From Citrifermentans bemidjiense Bem (GTDB taxonomy: Bacteria > Desulfobacterota > Desulfuromonadia > Geobacterales > Geobacteraceae): DNA of 64,000 nt. The stretch is taken from NCBI RefSeq assembly GCF_000020725.1, contig NC_011146.1:4034001-4098000 (forward strand). The letters run 5' to 3'. The first letter of the stretch is position 1, and every line of letters starts with the position of its first letter. This document shows positions 35,023 through 43,482 of the stretch, one piece after another. The position numbers and the translations under genes were made by a program. Under the pieces are notes generated by a model. The model had not been told where the DNA came from, ran no database searches, and was given only the letters and a program-made list of their open reading frames with translations.

Positions 35023-35906
35023 CCGATTATCTAGTTCGTGCGATTGCCAAATCGGGGAGCGTCAGGGCCCTTGCCTGTGTCACCACGGCAACCGTCGGCG
35101 CGATATGCAAACGCCACGATACCTTACCCACCGCTACGGCCGCGCTGGGAAGAGGGATAACGGCAGGTGCTCTCATGGGGGCCCTCTTGAAGACCGGGCA
35201 GCGGGTCGCCATGCGTTTCGAGGGGAACGGCCCCCTCAAGAAGATCGTCATCGAAGCCGACGCTAACGGCAGCGTCCGAGGTTACGTCGGAGACCCGAAG
35301 GTCCACCTGCTGCGTCCGGACGGGGCATTGGACGTGAACAACGCGCTGGGGCGCGCCGGCTTTCTCACCGTCGCCAAGGATCTCGGGCTCAAAGAGCCGT
35401 ATCGCGGCACCGTGCAGCTCTATACCAGCGGCATCGCCGAGGACCTGGCCCTCTACCTGGTGGAAAGCGAGCAGATACCGTCCGCAGTAGGCATCGCCGA
35501 GTTCATCGAGCAGGACGGCACCGTAGCCGCAGCCGGGGGATTCCTGATCCAGGCAGTGCCGCCGGTCGACCCACTGGTGATCGAGGAGCTGATGACGCGG
35601 ATAGAGCAACTGCCGCCCTTAAGCGAGTTGCTGCACAAAGGAGGCAATCCCGAGCAGATTCTGGAGCAGCTTCTTGCCGGCATCCCCTACGACATCCTGG
35701 AGAAGAGGAACATAGCGTTTGCCTGCAGTTGCAGCCGCGAGCGGATTGAGCGCGTCCTTCTCTCCATGGGGAAGAAAGAACTGAGTTCCATGAAGAAAGA
35801 TCAGCACGGAAGCGAAGTGACCTGCGAGTTCTGCGGCGAGCATTACCTTTTCGACGAGGCCGACCTCGACCGGATCATAGCCGAGATCGCAAAGCAGGAA
35901 GGTTAG
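35019..35906 (+). CDS. hslO: Redox-regulated chaperone Hsp33
   Basis: Holdase chaperone activated by oxidation in the cytosol. The 295-residue protein has the Hsp33 core ([40 protein letters not shown]) and the C-terminal zinc centre with [12 protein letters not shown] and [10 protein letters not shown], the C-x-C plus C-x-x-C ligands that open on oxidation. The start ATG overlaps the upstream gene stop. A strong terminator is ~95 bp downstream. Confidence 0.96.
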   Translation: MTDYLVRAIAKSGSVRALACVTTATVGAICKRHDTLPTATAALGRGITAGALMGALLKTGQRVAMRFEGNGPLKKIVIEADANGSVRGYVGDPKVHLLRPDGALDVNNALGRAGFLTVAKDLGLKEPYRGTVQLYTSGIAEDLALYLVESEQIPSAVGIAEFIEQDGTVAAAGGFLIQAVPPVDPLVIEELMTRIEQLPPLSELLHKGGNPEQILEQLLAGIPYDILEKRNIAFACSCSRERIERVLLSMGKKELSSMKKDQHGSEVTCEFCGEHYLFDEADLDRIIAEIAKQEG

Positions 35907-35999
35907 GGCTAAGAAGCAGAAAAGCAGGAAGACTAGCTCGGAGTTATAGCCTCTTCCTTGAGGGAGGAGGGGCCACAGCTGAACGTTCCGCGGAATAAG

Positions 36000-36045
36000 G
36001 GGGGATGACCGCTGCCACAGGGCTTCGCGGTCACCCCCTTTTTTT
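36000..36045 (+). terminator. Terminator after hslO
   Basis: GGGGATGACCGC (36001-36012) pairs with GCGGTCACCCC (36027-36037), followed by a run of T. Confidence 0.85.
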
Positions 36046-36150
36046 CAATTGGTCTTGGCTGCCTGATGCGAAGGCATGCCTGCATACTGAAGCGGTTTCA
36101 TAGCGAAGGTGTGTGTTATAATTTGCCGGCTGCATAATCAGCAGGTCTTT

Positions 36151-36199
36151 CCATTGTCAATTGTCCATTGTCAATTGTCCATTGTCAATCGTCAATTGG
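36151..36199. repeat. 14-bp tandem repeat upstream of cyclase gene
   Basis: CCATTGTCAATTGT is repeated three times, the third with one change. It sits between a TATAAT box (36117-36122) and the start at 36216, so in the likely 5' leader. Confidence 0.8.
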
Positions 36200-36215
36200 T
36201 TAGACGGAGGTACCG

Positions 36216-36896
36216 ATGCGAATCCACGACATTACCGTTTCCCTCTCCAGCGATCTTCCCATCTACCCAGGCGACCCCGGCATCACCATCGAACCCTTCA
36301 GCCGCATCTCCCAAGGCGATTCCGCCAACGTCTCCCGCATCAGCATGGGAAGCCACAGCGGCACCCATCTCGACGCGCCGTTCCATTTCGACGACGCCGG
36401 AACCACGGTCGACGAGATCGCACTGGAAACCGTGATCGGCAAGGCGCTGGTGCTGGAGATCCTCGGCACCAAGGAAATCGGGCGTCAGGAACTGGAGAAG
36501 TTTCGCATCGAGGGGGAAGAGCGGCTGCTGCTGAAGACGGACAACTCGAAGCTCTGGCAGCAAAAGGGATTTTCCGAAGAGTACGCCGCCCTCACCAAAG
36601 ACGGCGCGCAGTACCTGCGGGACGCAGGGGTGAGGCTCGTAGGGATAGACTATCTCTCCATCGAAGGGTTCCATGGCGAGGGGGACGTACACCGCACCTT
36701 GCTGGAAGACGGCATACTGGTAATCGAGGGGTTGAACCTGGAAGGCATCAAGGCGGGGCACTACCAGCTCATCTGTCTGCCGCTGAAGCTTAAAGGCGGG
36801 GACGGAGCGCCCGTGCGGGCGCTCCTGATTGGCGGTTCCGATTCCGCTACCGAGCCGGAGTTCGATCCCCACACCAGCAAATGGCCGCTGGCGTGA
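36216..36896 (+). CDS. Cyclase-family metal-dependent hydrolase
   Basis: A 226-residue member of the cyclase/kynurenine formamidase superfamily. The metal-binding motif SHSGTHLDAPFHF is intact, with IYPGDPGITIEPFSRI upstream and VGIDYLSIEGFHGEGDVHRTLLE downstream. Relatives hydrolyse N-formylkynurenine, or act in ring opening of other amides and lactones; the substrate here is not known and no tryptophan catabolism genes are adjacent. GGAGG gives a good start. It converges on the cysteine-rich gene. Confidence 0.88.
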   Translation: MRIHDITVSLSSDLPIYPGDPGITIEPFSRISQGDSANVSRISMGSHSGTHLDAPFHFDDAGTTVDEIALETVIGKALVLEILGTKEIGRQELEKFRIEGEERLLLKTDNSKLWQQKGFSEEYAALTKDGAQYLRDAGVRLVGIDYLSIEGFHGEGDVHRTLLEDGILVIEGLNLEGIKAGHYQLICLPLKLKGGDGAPVRALLIGGSDSATEPEFDPHTSKWPLA

Positions 36897-36903
36897 AACC
36901 CGG

Positions 36904-37341
36904 CTATAGCGGCTGATACTTCTTGTCTTTGTTGCAGCACGGCTTCTGCACCGGCTGCTCAGCCGGCTGCTTCAGTTTCGCGCATTTGTCGCATCCCGCC
37001 GGGGAAGCTGCCGCGGCATCCTTCATCTTGGCGCAGTTGGCGCAGCCCGGTCCCGCTTTTACCTCAGCCCCAGCTTTCGGGCAGTTCGGGCAGTTGGGCG
37101 TGTTAGGACAATCCACTCCCGCCTTGACGCAGTTGGGGCAGGGTGCAGCGGCGTTCCCATCAGCAGGCTGTTGTTTCGCGCACTTCGGGCATCCCGGCTG
37201 GGCCTGCACCGGAGCCGTCTCCGCTTTCGCGCATTTGCTGCACCCGGGCTGCATCGCGGTCTGTTCGTTGGCCCAGACGCCGAACGCGCCTGCAATGATC
37301 AAAACCGCCGACACCAATACTAAGAGCAATTTCTTCTTCAT
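36904..37341 (-). CDS. Periplasmic cysteine-rich CxxC-repeat protein
   Basis: A 145-residue exported protein (signal MKKKLLLVLVSAVLIIAGAFGVWA). The mature part is built from repeats of the form PGCxxCAK: CSKCAK, CPKCAK, CPNCVK, CPNTPNCPNCPK, CANCAK, CDKCAK, ending KPCCNK, 15 Cys in all. None is followed by His, so it is not a c-type cytochrome. Pro/Ala-rich linkers suggest a flexible chain. Zinc, copper or other soft-metal binding, or thiol redox buffering, is a reasonable inference, but I know of no characterised family. GGAGG precedes the ATG. Confidence 0.75.
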   Translation of the reverse strand: MKKKLLLVLVSAVLIIAGAFGVWANEQTAMQPGCSKCAKAETAPVQAQPGCPKCAKQQPADGNAAAPCPNCVKAGVDCPNTPNCPNCPKAGAEVKAGPGCANCAKMKDAAAASPAGCDKCAKLKQPAEQPVQKPCCNKDKKYQPL

Positions 37342-37418
37342 TCACTACCTCCGCTATAGTTGACTTCCCTTCAATGTATTCCGAACCAGCCCCGCACCTG
37401 ACCTGCTGCGGTGCCCCT

Positions 37419-37530
37419 GGTTCCCAAGCTCCAGCTTGGGAACCCAATGCGGCGCAAAGCTCCAGCTTTACATCTAGTGGAAGCTTGAGCTTCGGCAGGC
37501 CTTGCGTTCCCAAGGTGGACCTTGGGAACG
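37419..37530. repeat. Run of four small palindromes
   Basis: Perfect hairpins at 37419-37444 (core AAGCTCCAGCTT) and 37505-37530 (core AAGGTGGACCTT) bracket two smaller ones, AAAGCTCCAGCTTT and GAAGCTTGAGCTTC. Arms differ but stay complementary. Confidence 0.8.
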
Positions 37531-37576
37531 AGACCAAATACCCTTCCGAGTGTGCCGGGAACCGAATTCATCTCAC

Positions 37577-37650
37577 CACGAAGCGCGGCAAGAGCCCGTA
37601 CGTTCCCCCCTTTGCGAAGGGGGGCCAGGGGGGATTTGGTTTTGCCTTGG
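37577..37650. repeat. Repeat family A, inverted copy
   Basis: CCCCCCTTTGCGAAGGGGGG, CAGGGGGGATTTGG, then TTTGCCTTGGTCAGG, ending just before the RluA-type gene stop. It shares the DUF559 5' end sequence. Confidence 0.7.
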
Positions 37651-37669
37651 TCAGGCTTCTACGCCCTCC

Positions 37670-38563
37670 CTACTGCTCCGCGCTCTCTTCCCAGATCCCT
37701 TCCGCTGCAGCCGCCCTGAAGTCTGCATCAATGGGGGCGAATGCCTCGATGACCTTTCCCCTCGCCCCGGTAAAGCGCATGCCGCGGCAGTGCAGCATCA
37801 TTCGGGCTGCGGGTATGCCGCCGTAGGTCTCGTCCCCGATGATGGGAAAACCGGAGTGGGCCAGGTGCACCCGGATCTGATGCGTGCGTCCGGTCAAAGG
37901 CTTCGCCTCTACCGCGGTCACCCCCGCCCCCTCGCCGACCACCCGGAACAGCGTCCTCGCCGGCTTCCCATTCAGGGCTACTCCGTACTTGAACTTGCTC
38001 ACCTTCCCCAGCGGCGCGTCCACCTTCCAGCTCTGCTGGTCCGGCGAACCCGCCACCAGCGCCCAATAGGTCTTTTGCACCTTGCCGTCTTTGAGCAGGT
38101 TCGAGATCAGGGTCGCGGCCTGCTTGTGCTTGGGGAAAAACATCACGCCGCTCGTGCCGCGATCCAGTCGGTGCACCACGCGCGACGGATCCCTGAGCCC
38201 GATGCTCTTCATGTAGCATTCCACAGCGTACTCCACCGTACCCTTCAACTGGTACGGGGTGCGCTGGCTGTTGAAACCAGCCGCCTTGTAGACCGCCAGG
38301 AAATCCTTGTCCTCGTAGAGAAGCTCTTCCTTTTTATAGGCGAGCTCGATGCAGCGCTCGGCCTCCATGATCCCGAGGGCGATCTCCTCCCCCTCCTTCA
38401 CGGTGCGAGAAGCCACCCGCACCAGCGTCTGCGAGAGGTAACAACCGCCCCAGTCGATGATGCGCCGGATCTCGCCCTTCGAGTACTGCGGAAAAAGCGT
38501 CTTCGCCGCGTCGTCCAATCGTGTCCCTGCTAGTTCTGCATCTACCCTTGCCGTCAATATCAT
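37670..38563 (-). CDS. RluA-family pseudouridine synthase
   Basis: Converts uridine to pseudouridine in rRNA or tRNA. The 297-residue protein has an S4-like N-terminus (GTRLDDAAKTLFPQYSKGEIRRIIDWGG) and the catalytic segment VHRLDRGTSGVMFFPK with the active Asp. Other family segments are KTYWALVAG and GRTHQIRVHLAHSGFPIIGDETYGG. The RluA/C/D subclass and target site are not decidable here. ATG overlaps the NUDIX gene stop by four bases, so they are translationally coupled. Confidence 0.92.
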   Translation of the reverse strand: MILTARVDAELAGTRLDDAAKTLFPQYSKGEIRRIIDWGGCYLSQTLVRVASRTVKEGEEIALGIMEAERCIELAYKKEELLYEDKDFLAVYKAAGFNSQRTPYQLKGTVEYAVECYMKSIGLRDPSRVVHRLDRGTSGVMFFPKHKQAATLISNLLKDGKVQKTYWALVAGSPDQQSWKVDAPLGKVSKFKYGVALNGKPARTLFRVVGEGAGVTAVEAKPLTGRTHQIRVHLAHSGFPIIGDETYGGIPAARMMLHCRGMRFTGARGKVIEAFAPIDADFRAAAAEGIWEESAEQ

Positions 38564-39081
38564 CCAATATGCCTTTGTGCGCGTAAGAGCGCAGCTATCG
38601 TCTTTCCGTCAGTGATGCTCCCGTCGGCGGCCATCTCCAGCGCCTTTGGCAACGGGATCCTGATGCTGGAGATCTCCTCGTAGTCCTCCGGCTCCGCCTC
38701 TCCGGCGGTGAGCCCGGTGGCGAGATAAAGGTGCACCACCTCGTCGAACACCCCCGGCGAGGGGTGCAGTATGCCAAGCGGGGTGAACTTCTCGGCCCTC
38801 AGCCCCGTCTCCTCGATCAACTCGCGCGCCGCGCACGCAGCCGGGTCCTCCCCCTTGGAGAGCCGGCCGGCTGGAATCTCCATCAGGAAATCGTCGATCG
38901 CAGGGCGGAGCTGCCTGATCAGCGTAACGGAGCCGTCGTCGTGCAACGGCAGGACCGCAGCCCCTCCGGGGTGACGCACCACCTGGTAGGTGTACCATCC
39001 CTGCTCCCCTATCAAGACGTCCATCTGCTCGATGTCCACCACTATGCCGTTGAAGAGCACCGACCTGTTTTTTGTCTCCAT
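38560..39081 (-). CDS. NUDIX hydrolase, ADP-ribose pyrophosphatase-like
   Basis: A 173-residue protein with the ADPRase-type NUDIX box GRLSKGEDPAACAARELIEETGL after MEIPAG, and the strand VVRHPGGAAVLPLHDDGSVTLIRQLRP. Such enzymes hydrolyse ADP-ribose or nucleoside diphosphate derivatives. I chose ATG 39081 (METKNRSVL) after GGGGGG; the longer frame adds an implausible hydrophobic N-terminus. It precedes and overlaps the RluA-type gene. Confidence 0.88.
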   Translation of the reverse strand: METKNRSVLFNGIVVDIEQMDVLIGEQGWYTYQVVRHPGGAAVLPLHDDGSVTLIRQLRPAIDDFLMEIPAGRLSKGEDPAACAARELIEETGLRAEKFTPLGILHPSPGVFDEVVHLYLATGLTAGEAEPEDYEEISSIRIPLPKALEMAADGSITDGKTIAALLRAQRHIG

Positions 39082-39301
39082 AGTACCCCCCGGAGATAAA
39101 TAGCATTTCCCCTGCAGGAAGTGAAGGAATTTGAGCTGCAGGGACAGCATGCTTTAACGCATTCTAATCCTTCAAAATCACGCTGCTTTCATCGATTAAC
39201 GGGGAGATCCCCGACATTATCCGCAAATTTAGTGTGGATAATTGCCCGACTGTCTGTTATCGTTCAGCACTTGTTTTCCAAAATAATCAAGAGGTGGCGT
39301 T

Positions 39302-39754
39302 ATGGCACAGGCTAAAGAAGGGGATCGCGTAAAGGTCCATTATACGGGGAAGCTCGATGACGGTTCCATTTTCGATTCTTCGGAATGCGCTGAGGACGAT
39401 TGCGGCTGCGGGCCTGGCCCGATCGAGTTCACCATTGGACAGGGAGAAGTCATTCCTGGCTTCGAGGCAGGGATAAAAGGTCTTTCGGTCGGTGAAAGCA
39501 AGACCATCCATATCCCGGTCGAGGAAGCCTACGGCGAGAGGGTCCAGGAGATGGTTGCGGTAGTACCCCGCGGCGATCTGCCTCCCGAAATGAACCCTGA
39601 GGTCGGGCAGCAGCTCGAAGTGACCCAGGAAGACGGCCAGGTGTTCAGCGTACTGGTGGTCGAGGTGACCAACGAAACCATCACCATCGACGCCAACCAC
39701 CCGCTGGCCGGCCAGCCGCTCAACTTCGAACTGAAGCTGGTAGAGATCCTCTAG
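39302..39754 (+). CDS. SlyD-like FKBP peptidyl-prolyl isomerase
   Basis: A 150-residue cytosolic isomerase and probable chaperone. VKVHYTGKLDDGSIFDSS, GQGEVIPGFEAGIKGLSVGE and HIPVEEAYG are FKBP core segments, interrupted by the IF-domain (VPRGDLPPEMNPEVG) as in SlyD. The C-terminal half matches NHPLAGQPLNFELKLVEI. The usual His-rich metal tail is absent. Oddly, an inserted acidic Cys stretch (ECAEDDCGCGPG) lies after strand two. AGAGGT provides the ribosome-binding site and a bidirectional terminator follows. Confidence 0.92.
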   Translation: MAQAKEGDRVKVHYTGKLDDGSIFDSSECAEDDCGCGPGPIEFTIGQGEVIPGFEAGIKGLSVGESKTIHIPVEEAYGERVQEMVAVVPRGDLPPEMNPEVGQQLEVTQEDGQVFSVLVVEVTNETITIDANHPLAGQPLNFELKLVEIL

Positions 39755-39777
39755 CGGCAGGCTTTCACGGCAGACAA

Positions 39778-39814
39778 AAAAATCCCCTCCCCGGCAACGA
39801 GGAGGGGATTTTTT
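39778..39814. terminator. Bidirectional terminator
   Basis: AATCCCCTCC and GGAGGGGATT pair around a short loop, flanked by A and T tracts, between convergent slyD-like and ferritin-like genes. Confidence 0.85.
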
Positions 39815-39845
39815 CATCCCTTAAGCCAAAGCGCGCTTGGCGCTT

Positions 39846-40322
39846 TTAGTTTTCCGCCATGAAGTGGCGCTCGTACAGGTCTTCGAGCTCCTGCAGGTGG
39901 CGCGACTCGTCAGCCAGCATCTTCTTGAAGAGCGCCGACATCGGAGCGCCTTCGCACCCCTTGGACATCCTCTGGTAAAAATCGATCGATCCTTTCTCCA
40001 GGTGGATGGCGTATGCCAGCGCCTCGCGCGCGTCGGACTCGGGGCGGAGTTCCCGCTTGGCAAGCACGTAATCGAGGTTCATGGTCGGCACCGGCTGGTG
40101 CAGCCCCTCCCCCCCTTTCATCTCGCCGTCGATTAATGTCTTTTCCAGCTGATGCTTGTGCTCAAGCTCATCCAGCGCCGCTTCCTTGAAGATTTCACGG
40201 GCTGCCTTGTCCTTGACGATGCGAAGAGCGGCCAGGTAAGCCCTGAAACCCTCGTCTTCCATTTTGGTGGCCATATCTATCGCGGCTTCAAATGTGTAGC
40301 AAACATCACCCTGTTCAGCCAT
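39846..40322 (-). CDS. Rubrerythrin/ferritin-like diiron protein
   Basis: A 158-residue four-helix bundle. The repeated helix pairs have carboxylate ligands: MEDEGFRAYLA, ALDELEHKHQLE, AIHLEKGSIDFYQRM and DESRHLQELEDLYERHF. The two ExxH patterns are typical of a diiron site. No rubredoxin domain is fused. Such proteins commonly reduce peroxide or store iron in anaerobes; the partner is unknown. GAGGAGAC precedes the ATG. Confidence 0.85.
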   Translation of the reverse strand: MAEQGDVCYTFEAAIDMATKMEDEGFRAYLAALRIVKDKAAREIFKEAALDELEHKHQLEKTLIDGEMKGGEGLHQPVPTMNLDYVLAKRELRPESDAREALAYAIHLEKGSIDFYQRMSKGCEGAPMSALFKKMLADESRHLQELEDLYERHFMAEN

Positions 40323-40472
40323 GGATTGTCTCCTCTAGCGTTTGATTTGAAAGGTTTTTTAACACAAGACGCATCTGAGCACAAGTATTTGTATACGACA
40401 AGCCGTTCAATGGAGATTTTGCCAACTCTTGATACACTTTGCGCTGCGGAAAAAGCTTCAAAGGGAGGGGCT

Positions 40473-41360
40473 ATGAGAGTATTTCTAGCCGGCGGAACCG
40501 GTTTTGTAGGCGGTCATGTAAGGCAAGCCCTGCTTGAGCGCGGCCATAGCATTCGGCTTTTGGTACACCGAAAGGGAGCAAGCGAAAAACTCGCCGGCAT
40601 CGAAGAGATCGAGGGTGACGCAACACTTCCCGAGAGCTTCACCGATGCCGTCAAGGGATGCGACGCCACCATCAACCTGATCGGCATTATTCGCGAATTT
40701 CCCGGGCGCGGCATCACCTTCCAGCGGCTTCACGTCGAAGCCACCCGCAACATCATCGCCGCAGCGAAGAATAACGGAGTGACGCGCCACCTCCAGATGT
40801 CCGCTCTCGGAACCCGCGCCAACAGCGAAGCGCGCTACTTCAAAAGCAAGTTTGAGGCGGAAGAAGCGGTACGCGCCTCGGGTCTCGACTACACCATCTT
40901 CCGCCCCTCCATCATCTTCGGCCCGAAGGATGATTTCATCAACCAATTGGCCGGGCTCCTCAGGATGTTGCCGGCGATGCCGGTCATAGGCGACGGCGAA
41001 TACCAGTTGCAGCCCATAAGCGCGGACGACGTGGCGCGCTGCTTCGCCGAGGCCCTGGAGAAACCGGAGGCCATTGGCGAGACCTTTGAGCTATGCGGTC
41101 CCGACCGGTTAAGTTACAACGAACTGCTCGACACCATCGCACGGGTCATGGGAAAGGGGCGGGTGCTGAAGATCAAAAACCCGCTGCCGCTGATGCGCCT
41201 GGTGGTGCCGCTTTTCGAAAGTTTCCCCTTCTTCCCCGTCACCTCCGACCAGATCACCATGCTGGTGCAGGGAAGCATCTGCGACGGCGGCTGGCGCAGG
41301 ACCTTCACCTTCCAGCCCACCCGACTAGAACCCGGCATCCGCAGTTACCTCAAGCCCTAG
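40473..41360 (+). CDS. NAD(P)-binding SDR protein, NDUFA9/epimerase-like
   Basis: An atypical short-chain dehydrogenase of 295 aa. The Rossmann motif is FLAGGTGFVGGHVRQALL, followed by INLIGIIRE, a Y-x-x-x-K-like YFKSKFEAEEAVR, IFRPSIIFGP and a C-terminal domain of the NmrA/NDUFA9 class. Substrate unknown; relatives act in quinone or lipid metabolism or as complex I accessory proteins. I chose ATG 40473 because AGGGAGGGG precedes it; the frame upstream runs antisense to the ferritin-like gene. Confidence 0.87.
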   Translation: MRVFLAGGTGFVGGHVRQALLERGHSIRLLVHRKGASEKLAGIEEIEGDATLPESFTDAVKGCDATINLIGIIREFPGRGITFQRLHVEATRNIIAAAKNNGVTRHLQMSALGTRANSEARYFKSKFEAEEAVRASGLDYTIFRPSIIFGPKDDFINQLAGLLRMLPAMPVIGDGEYQLQPISADDVARCFAEALEKPEAIGETFELCGPDRLSYNELLDTIARVMGKGRVLKIKNPLPLMRLVVPLFESFPFFPVTSDQITMLVQGSICDGGWRRTFTFQPTRLEPGIRSYLKP

Positions 41361-41379
41361 TCAAAAACCTCAAATCTTT

Positions 41380-41506
41380 CACCACAGAGGACACAGAGGA
41401 TCACAGAGGAAAAACAGGACCGAGGAAATCATAAACTTTTGGGTTAAATCAAAGCCTTTAACCTTTTTGCCTTTCCTCTGTGGTTCCTCTGTGTACCTCT
41501 GTGGTG
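41380..41506. repeat. Long imperfect inverted repeat of CACAGAGGA units
   Basis: The left arm (41380-41411) and the right arm (41471-41506) pair almost fully; each arm holds three CACAGAGG units. A further weaker copy lies at 41540-41575. It lies between the SDR gene and nikR. Confidence 0.8.
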
Positions 41507-41594
41507 ATTGCTTTTAGCCTTTCCCAGAAAAAACCTCAGTGTCCTCAGTGTACCTCCGTGACCTCTGTGTTCCGCCTTTCTCCGCCTTACGTTT

Positions 41595-41623
41595 TTGACT
41601 CCGGAAGCTGTTTCACGTATAGT
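41595..41623 (+). promoter_or_regulatory. nikR promoter
   Basis: TTGACT (41595-41600) and TATAGT (41618-41623) are 17 bp apart, ~28 bp before the ATG at 41651. The AAGGAG site is between. No clear NikR operator (GTGTTAC type) is seen here. Confidence 0.65.
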
Positions 41624-41650
41624 GTGGCACCTTCACAAGGAGAGTCATGC

Positions 41651-42070
41651 ATGGGTGAGACAGTAAGGTTTGGTATATCAATGGACGACCAATTGCTTGA
41701 GAGTTTCGACAGGCTCATTGAGCAGAAAGGTTACGCCAATCGCTCCGAGGCGATCCGCGACCTGATCCGGGCGGCCCAGGTAGAGCTCGACTGGGAAGAA
41801 GGGGAAAAAGAAGGCGTCGGCACCGTCACCCTCGTCTACAACCACCACGTCCGCGATCTTTCCGACAAGCTCACCGAGCACCAGCACGCGCATCACGACC
41901 AGATCATCTCCGCACTGCACGTCCATCTCGACGCCCACAACTGCCTCGAAGTGCTCGTGGTGCGTGGCAAGGCCCGCGACGTGCGCAGGATTGCCGACGA
42001 ACTGATCGGGGTCAAGGGAGTGAAGCACGGCAAACTGGTCATGACCACCACCGGCGAAGGCCTGCACTGA
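41651..42070 (+). CDS. nikR: Nickel-responsive regulator NikR
   Basis: A 139-residue ribbon-helix-helix repressor. The RHH domain is residues ~1-48 ([35 protein letters not shown]) and the ACT-like metal domain follows. Nickel ligands are visible as HHDQ and [11 protein letters not shown], giving the two His and one Cys of the square-planar site. No nickel transport genes are next to it in this window; targets are probably elsewhere. AAGGAG precedes the ATG. Confidence 0.95.
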
Positions 42071-42104
42071 CTCTCCTGCATTCCCGCTCGAAGAATTGCA
42101 GCCT

Positions 42105-42160
42105 AAGTTCCCCCTCCCCCTGCGGGAGGGGGCAGGGGGTGGGGGAACGCGCCACCCATT
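42105..42160. repeat. Repeat family B, partial copy
   Basis: CCCCCTCCCCCTGCGGGAGG then GGGCAGGGGGTGGGGG and CGCCAC, between nikR and tadA. Confidence 0.6.
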
Positions 42161-42203
42161 GAAAGCTTGCCCCCTACATAAGTTGAAGATCCAAAGGAAC
42201 AAG

Positions 42204-42704
42204 ATGCAAAGAGACGATCACTACTGGATGGGCAAGGCAATAGCGCAGGCAAGAAGGGCCGAAGCGATAGGCGAAGTACCGATAGGCGCCGTCATAGTCA
42301 AGGATGGGGTCATCATCGCACGGGGGCACAACCTCAGGGAGAGCAACCAGGACCCCGCGGCGCATGCCGAGATGATCGCCATCCGCAAGGCGGCGAAGAA
42401 GCTGGCCAGTTGGCGCCTGACCGGCGCGACCCTGTACGTGACCCTTGAGCCCTGCACCATGTGCATGGGAGCCGTCATCCTCTCCCGCCTGGACCGCGTC
42501 GTTTTCGGGAGTTACGATCCAAAGGGAGGAGCCGCCGGATCTCTCTACGACCTTTCCGACGACAAGAGGCTGAACCACAGCGTCGTACTCACCCCCGGGG
42601 TCAGGGGCGAAGAAACATCCTCCATGCTGTCCGGGTTTTTCGCCGAACTGAGGGCGAAGAAAAAGAGCGTGAATAAATCCTCACCCACTTCCGAAAATAG
42701 TTAA
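42204..42704 (+). CDS. tadA: tRNA(adenine-34) deaminase
   Basis: Deaminates adenosine to inosine at the wobble position of tRNA-Arg(ACG). The 166-residue protein has the zinc and catalytic motifs HAEMIAIR and LEPCTMCMGAVI with the catalytic Glu. I chose ATG 42204 (MQRDDHYW) because AAAGGAAC precedes it; the longer frame reads through repeat family B. Confidence 0.93.
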   Translation: MQRDDHYWMGKAIAQARRAEAIGEVPIGAVIVKDGVIIARGHNLRESNQDPAAHAEMIAIRKAAKKLASWRLTGATLYVTLEPCTMCMGAVILSRLDRVVFGSYDPKGGAAGSLYDLSDDKRLNHSVVLTPGVRGEETSSMLSGFFAELRAKKKSVNKSSPTSENS

Positions 42705-42769
42705 ACATTTTTCGCCCCCTGCCGAATAGGCAAAACGAAACAAGTTTCTTCGCTTGAAGAGGGGCGCCT

Positions 42770-43030
42770 ATGCAAACAGACGAAATCACCCCCATTGCCG
42801 TCATGGCAACACATCACGAAATCACCAGACTTGCAGCCTACACCGAAGAGCTGCTGCAAGGGACCATAGCGACAGAAGAACATGCCCGGCACCAGCTGTC
42901 AGCCGTGTTGCGTGTTTACAGCGAACTGGGACTCATCTGGCGCATACTGTCAGAGATAGATGCCCGCGGAGTCACGACCAAGACCCAGCGCCAGTATCTG
43001 CAGGATTTTTACGCCGGGCTCACCTATTGA
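42770..43030 (+). CDS. Small protein of unknown function
   Basis: An 86-residue protein without recognised domain (MQTDEITPIAVMATHHEITRLAA...). It is helical and His/Thr-rich at the start. GAGGGG lies upstream of the ATG, giving modest support. It sits between tadA and tRNA-Ser on the same strand. Confidence 0.55.
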   Translation: MQTDEITPIAVMATHHEITRLAAYTEELLQGTIATEEHARHQLSAVLRVYSELGLIWRILSEIDARGVTTKTQRQYLQDFYAGLTY

Positions 43031-43060
43031 GACAGGCGCTATGAGCAGGAAAACCAGGGC

Positions 43061-43089
43061 TTGAATTTCGAAGTGAAATAAGGTATATC
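43061..43089 (+). promoter_or_regulatory. tRNA-Ser promoter
   Basis: TTGAAT (43061-43066) and TATATC (43084-43089), 17 bp apart, ~39 bp before the tRNA. Confidence 0.5.
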
Positions 43090-43127
43090 TTTTCGACCCT
43101 CTGCAAAGAGGTGGGAAAGCAATATTC

Positions 43128-43215
43128 GGAGAGATGTCCGAGTGGTCGATGGTGCCTGACTCGAAATCAGGTGTACCGAAAGGTACCTAGGGTTCGAATC
43201 CCTATCTCTCCGCCA
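43128..43215 (+). tRNA. tRNA-Ser(CGA)
   Basis: Acceptor arms GGAGAGA (43128-43134) and TCTCTCC (43205-43211), G discriminator and encoded CCA. The anticodon loop CTCGAAA lies between CCTGA and TCAGG, giving anticodon CGA for UCG. A long variable arm and GGTTCGAATCC T-loop are as expected for serine. Confidence 0.95.
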
Positions 43216-43221
43216 ACTTAC

Positions 43222-43252
43222 AAAAAGGCCAGTCATCACGACTGGCCTTTTT
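43222..43252 (+). terminator. tRNA-Ser terminator
   Basis: AAAAAGGCCAGTC pairs with GACTGGCCTTTTT. The following 43253-43482 holds no gene; it is AT-richer and begins the island. Confidence 0.85.
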
Positions 43253-43482
43253 GTCATTTTATGTAGCAAATATGTAGCTGCTGCTTGCCCGGTCACGAAT
43301 GTTTCGGTAGTACGATCCCTCATGATTCACTGGATTTGACTATAAGAAGTCAGTCCTGTAACATCATTAAGTAACACAGCTGGGAAGGCTAACGTCCCAA
43401 GAGTTTCTTCTTTACAAATACATCGACAGTAGCGTAAATTGCCTGCATTGTGCTCTTGTTAAATAAAAAGGACTCAGGAATC

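Noticed and set aside
40152-40472. N-terminal extension of the SDR gene
   Set aside because: It runs antisense to the ferritin-like gene; ATG 40473 has a strong ribosome-binding site and starts the Rossmann fold.
43039-43323. Minus-strand ORF of 94 aa containing RRDRDSNPRY
   Set aside because: It is antisense to tRNA-Ser and its terminator; this string is a known artefact of tRNA genes.
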